64,000 bases of DNA from Fibrobacterota bacterium (GCA_023412475.1 JAEYNR010000082.1:1-64000), one strand, 5' to 3'; numbered from the stretch's first letter, positions 7,994 to 17,795 are shown. Made by a program: numbers and translations. Notes: generated from the sequence alone by a model not told the origin.

Positions 7994-8743
7994 TTAAGCA
8001 CCAGTGGAGTACCTTCTAAGCAGTACACCAACAATGAATGCCAGAAAAGCAGCTCCACTTCCGGAGATGACCGTGATTATCCCGGAGCGAATGGGCCGGC
8101 GACCCAATACAACGCCTCTGGCGATTCCCACCAGGAAAAAAGCAACCACCGTTATTAAAATACAGGTAATAAATTGATTTGTGCGGGTTTGATAAAAAAG
8201 AAAAGGAATCAGCGGAACCAATCCGACTATGATAAAAGAAATAAAGGTGACAAGACCAGCTTTAACAGGGTTTGGACCTTCAAGCTGTAGTCCGTATTCT
8301 TCGGTGAGCATGGTGTTAACCCACAATTGACGGTTTTTGGTGATTGCCTGGACCACATTTTCCAGAACTTTTCCTTTCAGACCTTTGTTTTCGTAAATTT
8401 GTTTCACTTCCTGACGTTCTCCATCGGGAATGTGATCTATGTGGTATTCTTCGGTTTCTCTGGTTTCCTGTATCTGATCGTGCTCGGATTTGGCTCGTAA
8501 ATAGTTACTTACTGCCATACTGAATCCATCTGCGAGAAGATTAGCAAAACCCATAATGATAATGACATATTCTGGAAGGTTTGCTCCAACAACACCAGCC
8601 ACAACTGCAAAAGTGGTCACACACCCATCAATACCTCCCAAAACTGAATCACCAACGTAGCTGTAGGCATTTCTGGAGCGCAATCGTTGTTTGACAGCAT
8701 CTTTTTGATGTTCTGCTTCAAGGTCATTACTGTAACGGGCCAT
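7994..8743 (-). CDS. VIT1/CCC1-family transporter
   Basis: About 249 residues from the chosen ATG (MARYSNDLEAEHQKDA), which has AAGGA ten bases upstream; a TTG 36 bases further out is the alternative. The family signature is clear: YVGDSVLGGIDGCVTTFAVVAGV in the first transmembrane segment, GFANLLADGFSMAVSNYL in the second, a charged cytoplasmic loop, then three C-terminal transmembrane helices. VIT/CCC1 proteins carry Fe(II) or Mn(II) across membranes. The central loop here (about 85-150) is rich in Glu and His (EYHIDH), consistent with a metal-binding domain. It is transcribed alone, convergent with the protease and flanked by matching stem-loops. Confidence 0.88.
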   Translation of the reverse strand: MARYSNDLEAEHQKDAVKQRLRSRNAYSYVGDSVLGGIDGCVTTFAVVAGVVGANLPEYVIIIMGFANLLADGFSMAVSNYLRAKSEHDQIQETRETEEYHIDHIPDGERQEVKQIYENKGLKGKVLENVVQAITKNRQLWVNTMLTEEYGLQLEGPNPVKAGLVTFISFIIVGLVPLIPFLFYQTRTNQFITCILITVVAFFLVGIARGVVLGRRPIRSGIITVISGSGAAFLAFIVGVLLRRYSTGA

Positions 8744-8819
8744 AGGAGTAGAATCCTTCAGTAATGAGAGAAGCTGCAAAAGAGGGGCCAGTGGGAGAGG
8801 TTGGCTGAAGACTCTGTGT

Positions 8820-8863
8820 GCCCCAGAGATAATTATTGAATTATTGAGGTTTTATCTCTGGGG
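8820..8863. repeat. Stem-loop element upstream of the VIT gene (copy B)
   Basis: A perfect 12-bp inverted repeat (CCCCAGAGATAA / TTATCTCTGGGG) spans about 20 bases. It is related to the element at 7857-7903, so the VIT gene is bracketed by the pair. The flanks also look related (a GAC, a run of T, then CCGA/CCGATGATG). Confidence 0.75.
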
Positions 8864-8906
8864 TAGATGTATTTGGACATTTTTTACCATCCGATGATGG
8901 TGGTAA

Positions 8907-9332
8907 TTATTCCACTTTAAACCCCTCCTCAACCCAGAGCTTAATACCCTTTTCTAAATGTAACAATCGGCCAAATCCATTCTGCTGCAAAATGCTCAAT
9001 GCTTTTTTTGAGCGATTTCCCGTTCTGCAATAAACCAGAACCTTTTTATCTTTCAAATGCTCAATTTCTGAGACACGTTTTTCAAGTGCCTGTAACGGAA
9101 TGACTATTGCCCCTTTAATATGACTGGCTTTATACTCTTCAATCGTTCTTACATCCAGTATCGTAACAGTGATATCATCAACTAACTCAGAGGCACTCTG
9201 TGATGTTAGCTGCACTATGGCTGAATCATTCACAGAACCACTCTGTTGAGAAGAACAGTCTGTAACGGTTATAAAGAGTAGTATTAAATTAAAAACCAAA
9301 ACCACACTTTTACATTTTTGGGTGATCTGCAC
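8907..9332 (-). CDS. Rhodanese-domain lipoprotein
   Basis: 141 residues from a GTG start preceded by GGGAG at six bases; a TTG 24 bases upstream lacks such a site. The N-terminus is a lipoprotein signal: a hydrophobic stretch VVLVFNLILLFITV, then TDC as the probable lipidated cysteine. A single rhodanese domain follows, with the loop CRTGNRS carrying the catalytic cysteine and the usual DVRTIEEYKASHIKGAIVIP start. Such periplasmic single-domain rhodaneses take part in sulfane-sulfur transfer or redox sensing; the substrate is not predictable. It stands alone between the VIT gene and galT. Confidence 0.88.
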   Translation of the reverse strand: MQITQKCKSVVLVFNLILLFITVTDCSSQQSGSVNDSAIVQLTSQSASELVDDITVTILDVRTIEEYKASHIKGAIVIPLQALEKRVSEIEHLKDKKVLVYCRTGNRSKKALSILQQNGFGRLLHLEKGIKLWVEEGFKVE

Positions 9333-9593
9333 TTTTGACTCCCTTTGAGATAACAAGAAGATAATATCTAATTAGAAAAAAAAAGACACTAATATCAAAA
9401 CAAAATCTAATCGGAAATAAAGGCAAGAAAAACATCTAATCAAAGAAATCGGGGATTTTGAGCCGCATGGGGAAGGTTGGTTGCCCGGTAGTTAAATAGT
9501 ACGCTCTTTCAGGGCTTTTAGTTGGCCCTAAGGTGGGCTTCATCGTTTAATATTTTTATTCTGTATTCATCTCCTATTCTTAACCTATTTAAC

Positions 9594-10613
9594 CTACTCT
9601 TTAAGCTGCCTTGCATCCTCTTCTGGAATTGATGGATTAATTCGAAAGCCTGATCCCAACTCAAAACCAGCGGGGGTGAGAAGCCGGGGCACAATTTGAA
9701 GAAACCAGTGAATATGTGGTTCATTAGTTCTATGTCGGGTAAAGGTATGGATAATGTAGTTATAATCAGGATCGTCCAATAATCGGTACAGTTTGCTCAA
9801 AATCTCTTTGAGAATCATGGCTAAATCCTCTTTTTCATTCTCCTTTATATCACCAAAAACTGCATTGTGCCTACAGGGCAAAATCCATATCTCAAAAGGT
9901 ACTTTTGCGGCATAAGGAATAAATGAGACAAAGGAATTGTTACGGGCTATAATTCTTTTCCCACACTCCAGTTCACTATTAATGAGATCGCAATAAATAC
10001 AGATACCATGATCATCAAAGTAGATCTCTGAGATTTGTTCCTGAATACGGATATTGCGTGGCACAGTCGGTGAACCGATGATTTGAGAATGGGGATGTGC
10101 CAGGGAAGTCCCTGCATTGGCTCCATGATTTCGAAAAATTGTAACCATAACTATATGATCATCACTCATCATAGCCAGATATCGCCTGTGGTAAATTTCA
10201 ATCACACTTGATAGTTCATATAGATCATATTGAGGAATATCTTTTGAGTGATTAGGATTCTCGATGATTACTTCATGTCGGCCATAACCTCCCATGCAAA
10301 GATAATTTCCCTCTTTGTAACGTTGCGGCGGGGCAGCTTTACTCAGTGCTGGAAACTTGTTATCAACGGCTCTGCTTAACCATCCTGAAAAATAATCAGG
10401 GTTTTTTATTTCATCATTTACTATAGACAGCATCTTCTCATTGCCCGGACAGAACGGACAGTTTTTATCGTATGGAAAAACCCGTCTGTATTTAGATTCG
10501 ACTACCCGATCATGTGGGCGGTTTTTTCGGGAAGTAGAATAGATAACCCATTCTTTGCTTATTGGGTCTTGCCGGATAAAGTTTTCATAACTATTACAAT
10601 ACTGGTTAATCAT
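9594..10613 (-). CDS. galT: Galactose-1-phosphate uridylyltransferase
   Basis: 339 residues from the ATG at 10613, which overlaps the treT stop within ATGATTAA; a longer frame upstream lies inside treT and is not needed. Features of GalT include the early RQDPISKEWVIYS, a zinc-type pair CPFCPGNE, and the catalytic HIT-like loop HPHSQIIG with the central nucleophilic histidine. The enzyme swaps UMP between UDP-glucose and galactose-1-phosphate (Leloir pathway). Coupling to a trehalose-synthase-type glycosyltransferase suggests shared use of nucleotide sugars or hexose-phosphates; GalT-fold phosphorylases acting on NDP-glucose are an alternative. The ribosome site is weak, consistent with translational coupling. 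Confidence 0.88.
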   Translation of the reverse strand: MINQYCNSYENFIRQDPISKEWVIYSTSRKNRPHDRVVESKYRRVFPYDKNCPFCPGNEKMLSIVNDEIKNPDYFSGWLSRAVDNKFPALSKAAPPQRYKEGNYLCMGGYGRHEVIIENPNHSKDIPQYDLYELSSVIEIYHRRYLAMMSDDHIVMVTIFRNHGANAGTSLAHPHSQIIGSPTVPRNIRIQEQISEIYFDDHGICIYCDLINSELECGKRIIARNNSFVSFIPYAAKVPFEIWILPCRHNAVFGDIKENEKEDLAMILKEILSKLYRLLDDPDYNYIIHTFTRHRTNEPHIHWFLQIVPRLLTPAGFELGSGFRINPSIPEEDARQLKE

Positions 10614-11883
10614 TCGCTTTTTTATCAAGTGGATTTTTAGGAAAAGCAACCTCAGATTTAGTGTGATAAATTGTTTCAAATGAGTTAAACAGATCCAGAT
10701 ATTGCTCAAAAAGACGTATCAGAAGAAATTTTTCCTGCACCGTTTTACGCGCATTTTTCCCCAGCCTATGTCCTAAATCCGGGTTTTTTAGGATTTCGAC
10801 AATTCGCATGGCTGCTTCATTTACACTTGATACCAGATACCCGTTCACTCCGTTTTCAATCTGATAACGTATCCCTCCTACATCTCCTCCAATAACTGGT
10901 GTACCTTTCCACATGGCTTCAGAAACCGTTAGTCCAAACCCCTCTTTAATTGATTTCTGTAAAACCACCGACGCTTTTTGCTGCAATGCATTTACCAGGG
11001 CGGTGTCATCCTGGCCCATTATAATGATTCGCTCAGAGCGGCATTCCAAAATATCTTCATACAATTGTGCCCCTTCGGGATCGTCTGTAGCTGGTGCACC
11101 AAGCAGCACAAGAGTTGCATCCACCTGCTTGCGGGCAATTTCAAATGCCTTAATAACACCTTCAGGATCTTTAAATTTGTCAAATCTGGAGATTTGAACA
11201 ACCAGGGGAAGATCGGTGGGAATATTATAATGATTTAGCCTCTCCTGGATTTCCTGTTCGCTTAACTGACGGTTTTTAAGTGTAAAAGGATCGATAGCTG
11301 GCATAAAGCAGAACTGGGGAGTGTTTAAATTTTGTAAATATTCAGGGATGCTCACGATTACAGCATCATACATTTCTATAAAAGGACGTAAATAGTCCCA
11401 CAGTTTTGGGTTGGGAATGGAAAGATCCAGGTGGCATCTCCAGATCCAGGGTCCATTTTTTTTGTAGTGCCGGATTATAGGAAGAGGTTGAGGGTCATGA
11501 ACGATGACAAAATCATGCCTGATGTGGTTTCTGAGTGCATTCTCGTAGATCACTTCCTCATATAGGTTAGTTTTACGATCGGTCAGATTGATGGAACTTC
11601 CCTGTAAAGCATTGTGCATCTTTTTAGTAACACCGAAAAAATCTGTGGTGCCCTGAAGAATTCTCCATCCGGTGCTTATACCCGAAGAGTTCATCAGCAA
11701 AGTAACTGAAGACAAAAGTTCGGCAACCCCGCCACCATAGTACGTAGAACTTATGTTAGTTATATGAATGTCCTGGAGTTTTTCTATTTTGGCTCTCACT
11801 CGCTCAATGACCTGAGGACCTACATACTGTTGGTAATCTTCGATTGTAATCTGTGGGAAGCGGCTTTCGAATGAATGATTCAT
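10606..11883 (-). CDS. treT: Trehalose synthase TreT-type glycosyltransferase (GT4)
   Basis: 425 residues with a strong ribosome site (AAGGAG, six bases from ATG). The sequence follows the TreT/trehalose-phosphorylase-like branch of GT4: STYYGGGVAELLSSV at the N-terminus, HDPQPLP, WRCHLDLS, VVQISRFDKFKDP at the start of the donor domain, and the donor-binding EGFGLTVSEAMWKGTPVIGGDVGG. TreT transfers glucose from NDP-glucose to glucose to form trehalose. It is the first gene of a two-gene operon with galT, whose start overlaps its end. The upstream 900 bp carries the 43-bp repeat array. An alternative is a trehalose phosphorylase-like enzyme; motif placement does not separate the two. Confidence 0.85.
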   Translation of the reverse strand: MNHSFESRFPQITIEDYQQYVGPQVIERVRAKIEKLQDIHITNISSTYYGGGVAELLSSVTLLMNSSGISTGWRILQGTTDFFGVTKKMHNALQGSSINLTDRKTNLYEEVIYENALRNHIRHDFVIVHDPQPLPIIRHYKKNGPWIWRCHLDLSIPNPKLWDYLRPFIEMYDAVIVSIPEYLQNLNTPQFCFMPAIDPFTLKNRQLSEQEIQERLNHYNIPTDLPLVVQISRFDKFKDPEGVIKAFEIARKQVDATLVLLGAPATDDPEGAQLYEDILECRSERIIIMGQDDTALVNALQQKASVVLQKSIKEGFGLTVSEAMWKGTPVIGGDVGGIRYQIENGVNGYLVSSVNEAAMRIVEILKNPDLGHRLGKNARKTVQEKFLLIRLFEQYLDLFNSFETIYHTKSEVAFPKNPLDKKAND

Positions 11884-12064
11884 TAGTGGCTCCTTTCATA
11901 TCAGTGGATAACAGAAAAGCAAATTAAGGTCCAATTAATCAGTTTTGAGGCAGGAATCGCTTTTGGGAAAAAAATTTGCTTTCTGATAAACCTCAACAGA
12001 AAACACTTGCCTCAATACACTGGTGAAACGATGCAGTGCGCAAGAGACAATTCTAGTATTATTC

Positions 12065-12475
12065 GGATTGAGATAGCATGTAACTTGGGACTGGTAACTA
12101 CTTTCCAGGCTGAGGCAATATGTTACTTCAGGCTGATTACGCAATTTCCAAGCTGAGGCGACATATCACTTCAAGCTGATTACTACTTTTCCAGACCGAA
12201 GCAATATGTCACTTCAAGCTGATTACTTCATTATCAGGTTGAAGCAACATGTTACTTCAAGCTGATTGCACCATTATCAGGCTGAGGCAACATGTGACTT
12301 CATGCTGATAACGCTGTTTTCAGACTGAGGCAACATGTGACTTCATGCTGGTAACGCCATTTTCATGCTAAGCCAATATGTCACTACAAGCTGATAACCT
12401 CCTTTCCATGCTGAAGTAACATGTTACTATAAGCTGATTACGCCCTTTCCAGACAGAGGTAACATGTGACTTCAG
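12065..12475. repeat. Tandem array of a 43-bp unit (about 9.5 copies)
   Basis: Nine full units and one partial unit of exactly 43 bp follow one another without gaps, starting at 12065, 12108, 12151, 12194, 12237, 12280, 12323, 12366, 12409 and 12452. The consensus is roughly GCTGAGGCAACATGTNACTT, then CAAGCTGATTACGCC, then WTTTCCA. Each unit centres on ACATGT or ATATGT; in the ninth unit this extends to the perfect 14-bp palindrome AGTAACATGTTACT. The length is not a multiple of three and no frame spans it, so it is non-coding. 43 bp is close to four helical turns. It lies between the divergent start of treT and the 3' end of the GH51-like gene. Confidence 0.92.
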
Positions 12476-12770
12476 TTTTACAACCAAACCGAAGAAACCA
12501 CAATTTCTGAATTCACAACCTGTTAGAAATCCTGAGGAATTTTTTTCTGCTGGTTGTTGGAGGGCTGGCAAAGGGGTAAACGCTTCGCGTTTAAAACGTA
12601 ATTTAATACAGTAATCTTTTGATTAAAATTAACCGGGCACTACTGACAATACTTAAACCCTAAACAGATTCCAAGTTTCAAAAACCAAATTTCGTATCAA
12701 TTTAGTCTTGTTCTCATTTCCTTTTCTTATTTCGAATTTCGTGCTTATTCTTTTTTTAGATCCCACAGTG
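12476..12770. other. Intergenic stretch after the 43-bp array
   Basis: Contains a short hairpin TAAACGC-TTC-GCGTTTA near 12577-12593 and an inverted-orientation copy of the dispersed CGAAATTCG-type repeat (TTATTTCGAATTTCGTGC, 12728-12746). No gene seen. Confidence 0.5.
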
Positions 12771-12799
12771 CAAAAAAAAAAGAGGGGGCATCAGCCCCC
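12771..12799 (-). terminator. Rho-independent terminator of the GH51-like gene
   Basis: Read on the minus strand, GGGGGC-TGAT-GCCCCC is followed by TC and about ten T. It lies 10 bases after the stop of the GH51-like gene. Confidence 0.92.
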
Positions 12800-12809
12800 A
12801 ACTTCTGCA

Positions 12810-15377
12810 TCATTGCAATGCAATTGTGGTGATAGTGTGTGGTGGAAGGTTGAGGGTCAGGCCTTTTTTTATTATCAGTTCACTTCTCTGCGGACCTGTA
12901 GTTGCATTTTGGGCTGACAATTGTTCCATGGTCGCTTTTCCTGAAAAACCGGCAATATTGATAGACACAGTTGCACTGGTCTTTGGATATTTATTTATCA
13001 GCATCAGAGACTTCTTTCCATTATCGGTAGTTAAATAACCAGTGATGTTCATATCGTTAACTGCACACTCATGTAAGGTACCTCTACCCAATGCCTTGCT
13101 TGCCATAAGAAATGTCCAGTATGGGGGTCTGGTGACTTGATCTCCATCGGGTGAACCGGTACGGGAGAGATACCCATAATCTCCACCATTTTCGGAGATA
13201 TCATTATGGATATTCCAATAGGAGGCTTGCTCAATATTGTGTTTTGCCAACATACCAAGATAATCGGCAACAAATAAGCCATTAACCAAGGATAATATCT
13301 GGGGCCTGGGATTGAAGTCTACCGAGTTCCATTCTGTTAACCAGATTTCATACTTTTTTAACGGATTACCAAATTCAGAAAGCTGCTTTCTGATAGACGG
13401 GATAATATCATTCAGTGTTTGTGGAGCCGCTAGAAGGCCTGCATCATTTTCCTCACCACCTCCCTGTGGATAATGATGTACATTGACCCCATCAGCCATA
13501 TCTTTTGTATATTTAAACACCTCTTTGTTCCAGTCCCCTCCAAGCATCCATACTATTGTTGTTTTTATTGATGGATCTACCGCTTTCATAGCCTTGATAA
13601 ATTCACTGGAGCGTTTTCCGTATTCTTCAGCACTGCAATAGTTAGGATGCCAGTCTCCATACAGCTCGTTTCCAATCTCCCAATATTTTATATTGGCCTT
13701 TTTATCAATATTTGTGTATTTGACCAGATCAGCGGCTTCCTGTGCCGTACCAGTACCGAAATTTACAGTTATCATTGGGGTATTACCGGTTTTTTTGCAA
13801 TAATCCAGAAATTCATCTATATCGGTCTGATGATCTTTTTTGGCAAGAACTTCTTTCCACTTTACCTGGTCAGCAGATAATCCTCCCGGAAAACGGATCA
13901 CCTGATGATTTACTTCCTTTACCCTTGTTACAGATTCATTACTGAGAAGATCCGTATCCCATAAAACAGCATTTATACCAAAAATTCCAGGATTGATTTT
14001 ATCAGTAACAGCTTTGTGAAAACTACCATTAACACTGACATTTATATTTTCTGGAACAATGGACTTTTTTGCTTTCCGGTCATTTGTAAGACGAATGTTC
14101 TCGATTATAAATGTGCCTGATGTTCCTTCACCAGATGGTTTAAAGTCGATTGAAACAACACTATCCAGATCAAAAATCCCATTCTCTCTTGCTTCCGGAG
14201 GCTGGTAATAAGGAAATTTCTCGAAATTTTTAAATGGGATGATGATTTCAGACCATCCACGCTCTGCGCCGGCCGATGCAATAAACAACTCATCGCTGGC
14301 ATCCTGAATCTGCACACTGAAAGGTTGAAAAGCCCTTTCGGTATAAACATTAAACTTTATAGCCCAGTGTTTTGTCCAGTTTCTGATCTCCTGTGGGCTT
14401 TCATTACTCCGAAAACTGTACACTACATCGCACCAATCAATAAGAGAGTAGGTTATCTCCAGTGCCTCCCCTTTTGTCTCTTTGTTGGTCGATTTAATAA
14501 TTCGATAGCTGACAGAGGATTTTTGATCTCCTGATGTAACCCAATTACGGTCTACCTCTGTATCAAAATCATTTAGCACTATATCGGGTAGATCTGATTT
14601 GAAAGCATTCCAGTAATCCTCTGCATCAACATATCCTGGAATTTCATTTATTATGGACATCTCTGTTACATAAAGTTTAATCGGTTCGCTGGATTTAATC
14701 CTGTTTTCTCCCTTATTTATAGAGAATCTTATCTCATTGATATTTTTCCAGTCAATGTCACTTGTCACTTCAGATTTTTTATTATCGTCCCAGTATTTTC
14801 CCTGATTGGAAAATTTCCGGACAGGCACCATGAAATATCTCCAGGTAGTGTCAAGGCTGCCAAAATCTCCCATACGCAATTTTGACTGAACTTTTTTATT
14901 GTCACTGTCATCATCAATTACCCCCAGGTAAACAGAATTAACTCCCGGAGCTCCTTTAGCCCAGAAAGCGATGCCTGCAGTTCCTTTTTGCCGATACCCA
15001 GTCATATCAATATTATGTCCCTGTCCAAGTGAAATCGTTACTCCTGAGTAATCATTTCCATCCATATAACAGACCAGAATATCCTTTTTGAAGGATCCAG
15101 GCTGCATTTTGAATGCCGTTTTGCCTCCATAAACATAAGCGAATCCTTTTTCAGGTAATTTATCAGAAATGATCGATATATCATCTTTGACTGTCGGCCT
15201 TGATGGTTGAGCTGTTACCATCTCTACACACTCATCCCAGTATTCATTGCAATTATTTTTGGTCATTTGGTTTTTGTCACTTGTAACGCTTTCTCCAGAC
15301 ATGGTTTTCAACTGAAGGCCACAATTAGTGTTTATCAGTGCATAGCAAGCAATAAGTAAAATTGCCTTATTTTTCAT
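12810..15377 (-). CDS. Secreted GH51-like arabinofuranosidase/glycosidase with N-terminal carbohydrate-binding-type domains
   Basis: 855 residues from the ATG at 15377, which has GGAGG a few bases upstream and begins a signal sequence (MKNKAILLIACYALINTNCG, possibly a lipoprotein). The frame is open for 47 further codons upstream without a start signal. Two beta-sandwich regions resembling CBM11/CIA30-type modules occupy about 65-250 and 270-430. The TIM-barrel region has FGINAVLWD, VIRFPGG, MITVNFGTGTAQEAADLV, the acid/base motif in YWEIGNELYGDW and a probable nucleophile in EIWLTEWNS, the pattern of GH51 alpha-L-arabinofuranosidase-like enzymes. A C-terminal beta domain follows. It is divergent from the GH30 gene, so both are likely part of hemicellulose breakdown. 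GH44- or GH39-like assignment is less likely. Confidence 0.8.
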   Translation of the reverse strand: MKNKAILLIACYALINTNCGLQLKTMSGESVTSDKNQMTKNNCNEYWDECVEMVTAQPSRPTVKDDISIISDKLPEKGFAYVYGGKTAFKMQPGSFKKDILVCYMDGNDYSGVTISLGQGHNIDMTGYRQKGTAGIAFWAKGAPGVNSVYLGVIDDDSDNKKVQSKLRMGDFGSLDTTWRYFMVPVRKFSNQGKYWDDNKKSEVTSDIDWKNINEIRFSINKGENRIKSSEPIKLYVTEMSIINEIPGYVDAEDYWNAFKSDLPDIVLNDFDTEVDRNWVTSGDQKSSVSYRIIKSTNKETKGEALEITYSLIDWCDVVYSFRSNESPQEIRNWTKHWAIKFNVYTERAFQPFSVQIQDASDELFIASAGAERGWSEIIIPFKNFEKFPYYQPPEARENGIFDLDSVVSIDFKPSGEGTSGTFIIENIRLTNDRKAKKSIVPENINVSVNGSFHKAVTDKINPGIFGINAVLWDTDLLSNESVTRVKEVNHQVIRFPGGLSADQVKWKEVLAKKDHQTDIDEFLDYCKKTGNTPMITVNFGTGTAQEAADLVKYTNIDKKANIKYWEIGNELYGDWHPNYCSAEEYGKRSSEFIKAMKAVDPSIKTTIVWMLGGDWNKEVFKYTKDMADGVNVHHYPQGGGEENDAGLLAAPQTLNDIIPSIRKQLSEFGNPLKKYEIWLTEWNSVDFNPRPQILSLVNGLFVADYLGMLAKHNIEQASYWNIHNDISENGGDYGYLSRTGSPDGDQVTRPPYWTFLMASKALGRGTLHECAVNDMNITGYLTTDNGKKSLMLINKYPKTSATVSINIAGFSGKATMEQLSAQNATTGPQRSELIIKKGLTLNLPPHTITTIALQ

Positions 15378-16061
15378 AGATCCTCCATATTTGATAGTTT
15401 TACAACATTCGTTGAACGAGAAAAAAGAAAAATATGAATGCTCAGTCTGGCTTTGACTAAACAATCTATACAAAAGAATAACTAATAAGGGAGTACATTT
15501 TGAGAGAAAGTTAAACACATTTTATTGTAAAGATGTTTTTTTATAAAAACATAACTGAAAACCTTAAAAAGTAGAAAAAAAGCCTGTTTTCAGCCTATAA
15601 CAGGGATGTGACATTTTTATAATTTTGTTTTACTTTTTATGTTTTTAAAAAATATCAAGAGAAATAAGGAAAAGGAGGAGTAGCTCTGGTCAGTGGTTTC
15701 TTGTTTGGTAACTCCTGAAATGGTTACGATACAGATAATAGACTCGTAAATAATGCAGCGTAAGTAGAAAATCTATGATCTTTGTCTGATGCAGAAACCC
15801 TTGACCCCATCAAGTGGTGAGGAGTTTAAATTCATCATTATTATATCAGAGCCCTGAAGTTTAAATAGTTTAAATGGTTCACAGAGAGGTTAAAACCAAT
15901 AGTTTAAATCAAAACTATATCAGTAGCATGTTTCAAATTTCTTTTCGTTGAAGCAGTTGCATTTCATAATTATTTTATTTATCATACTTAATATGTAATT
16001 TATTTCTTATACTATTATTTAATAACATCTATCCCGAAAAACCTATAGAAGAGAGCAGGGT
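15378..16061. other. Divergent promoter region between GH51-like and GH30 genes
   Basis: 684 bp with both gene starts facing outward. It is A/T-rich towards the GH30 side, which ends in the ribosome site GAGAGCAGGG. A weak stem (CCTGTT/AACAGG) lies at about 15582-15604. No gene or repeat family recognised. A shared carbohydrate-responsive regulator site is possible but no clear operator is visible. Confidence 0.4.
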
Positions 16062-17795
16062 ATGAACAAATTATCTATTTCGGCTCTTGCTTTATCCCTG
16101 GCGATAAGCGTAGCACAAGCGGGTGACAGCACTTTTGTGATCACCTCGGGCAAAAACAGTTACTGGAAAACCGGCAGCGTTACAGAAACAAGCGGTAATG
16201 CTAACATTACAGTCAACGAAAGCCAGAAAAACCAGAAATGGCAGGGCTTTGGAGGAACATTCAATGAGGCTGGCTGGGATGCTCTAAACAAACTCAGTTC
16301 AAGTGATAAAGAAAAAGCAATGCATTTGCTGTTTGATAAAAATGACGGAATCGGGTTTGCCTGGGGACGAATACCGATTGGAGCCAGTGATTACGCCCTC
16401 AAGCGCTATACTTTAAACGAAAATGCCGATGATTTTAAGATGGAAAAATTTTCAATTGATCGCGACAAAGAATATCTGATCCCCTATATCAAAGCTGCTC
16501 AGGAGATTAAACCTGACATGCTCTTCTGGGCAAGCCCCTGGACTCCACCCACATGGATGAAAGATCCGGTTGGATACGATGCCGGTGTAATGCGTAATGA
16601 TGCCAAGTATCTGGAGGCTAATGCCTTATATCTTGCAAAATTCTGTGTTGCATACAAAGAGGAAGGAATTCCCATAAAAGCCGTTTGTCCACAGAACGAG
16701 CCTGGCTATCAACAGAATTATCCAAGCTGTGGCTGGGGTAAATACTCAACACCCGGTGGTCAAGGCGTTAATAATGCTGAAAATTTAGGTGCTTTTGTAG
16801 CAGATTATTTAGTCCCGGCAATAGAGGAACATGCTCCGGAGACTGATATCTGGTTTGGAACTCTTTCTAATGATGCTTACGCTAGTGCTTACTGGAATAG
16901 TGCTAAAGAAAAAGCAGGTGATAAGATCAAGGGTTTAGGCTTACAGTGGAACACAAAGAGTATGATAAAGGCTAATGCAAGTAAATATCTGGTTTTTAAT
17001 TCTGAGCACAAGTGTGGAAACTACCCCTGGTTAACTGCAAGAGCAAACAGTCGGGATGACGCAAATCGCAATAATTTCTTACCAAATATGGCACCTAATA
17101 ACCATGCCTATGGTGAAGAAACATGGGATCTGTTAAAAGAGTGGATAGACGAAGGCATACATTCCTATAATGCCTGGAACATGGTATTAGACACTGAAGG
17201 TAAAAATCTGGATGAACAGAGGGTGTGGCCTCAGAATGCACTTCTTGCAGTAGACAAGAGTAAAAAAACCCTTGAAGTGACACCAGCCTATTATGTTTTT
17301 CGTCACATCGGGCAGTATGTGGATACAGGTGCCATTCGTTTGAGTACTCAAGGTGGTAATGCTATCTCTTTTCTTAATCCAAATGGCAGTATTGTCACTT
17401 CTGCTTTTAACTCTGGTAACGGTGATGCTCAGACAACAGTCTCGGTTGGCGGCAAAAATTATCAGTTCAATATACCAGGCAGAGGATGGGCTACTCTCGT
17501 TGTAAATTGGGAGCAGCCAGTTTCTGTAAAGCAATCAGCAGGTAATAAAATTGCCGGCAAAGCTGACGGTCTCAAAATTACCAGAAATGTAAACAGTTAC
17601 AGGGTTACACTTCCCTCCAGGGAGGCAGGGCGCATTGAACTGTTGACTGCCAATGGACGTATTCTGGAATCCAGAGAAATAGCTCAGGGCAGCAGTGAGA
17701 TTACTCTTCAGAAACAATCGTCTCATTCTGGTCTTCTTTTGCTGAGAGTAGTAAATGGCGGGAAAACCAGTACCGCACGATTCTTCGCTTTCTAA
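16062..17795 (+). CDS. Secreted GH30 glycoside hydrolase (glucuronoxylanase/beta-glucosidase type)
   Basis: 577 residues with a clear signal peptide cut near AQA-GD (residues 18-22). The GH30 barrel begins with WQGFGGTFNEAGW and continues with RIPIGASDYAL and ASPWTPPTWMKD. The acid/base is E213 in CPQNEPGY and the nucleophile E315 in FNSEHKCGN. A beta-sandwich side domain follows. The last 70 residues (GRIELLTANGRILESREI ... ARFFAF) resemble the C-terminal sorting/adhesion domains common on secreted Fibrobacter enzymes. Family members cut xylan or beta-1,6/1,3-glucans; the exact substrate cannot be fixed from motifs. A strong terminator follows. Confidence 0.92.
   Translation: MNKLSISALALSLAISVAQAGDSTFVITSGKNSYWKTGSVTETSGNANITVNESQKNQKWQGFGGTFNEAGWDALNKLSSSDKEKAMHLLFDKNDGIGFAWGRIPIGASDYALKRYTLNENADDFKMEKFSIDRDKEYLIPYIKAAQEIKPDMLFWASPWTPPTWMKDPVGYDAGVMRNDAKYLEANALYLAKFCVAYKEEGIPIKAVCPQNEPGYQQNYPSCGWGKYSTPGGQGVNNAENLGAFVADYLVPAIEEHAPETDIWFGTLSNDAYASAYWNSAKEKAGDKIKGLGLQWNTKSMIKANASKYLVFNSEHKCGNYPWLTARANSRDDANRNNFLPNMAPNNHAYGEETWDLLKEWIDEGIHSYNAWNMVLDTEGKNLDEQRVWPQNALLAVDKSKKTLEVTPAYYVFRHIGQYVDTGAIRLSTQGGNAISFLNPNGSIVTSAFNSGNGDAQTTVSVGGKNYQFNIPGRGWATLVVNWEQPVSVKQSAGNKIAGKADGLKITRNVNSYRVTLPSREAGRIELLTANGRILESREIAQGSSEITLQKQSSHSGLLLLRVVNGGKTSTARFFAF

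Noticed and set aside
12065..12475. 43-bp array considered as a CRISPR array
   Set aside because: Units are contiguous without variable spacers and no cas genes are present; the whole unit, not a repeat plus spacer, is conserved.
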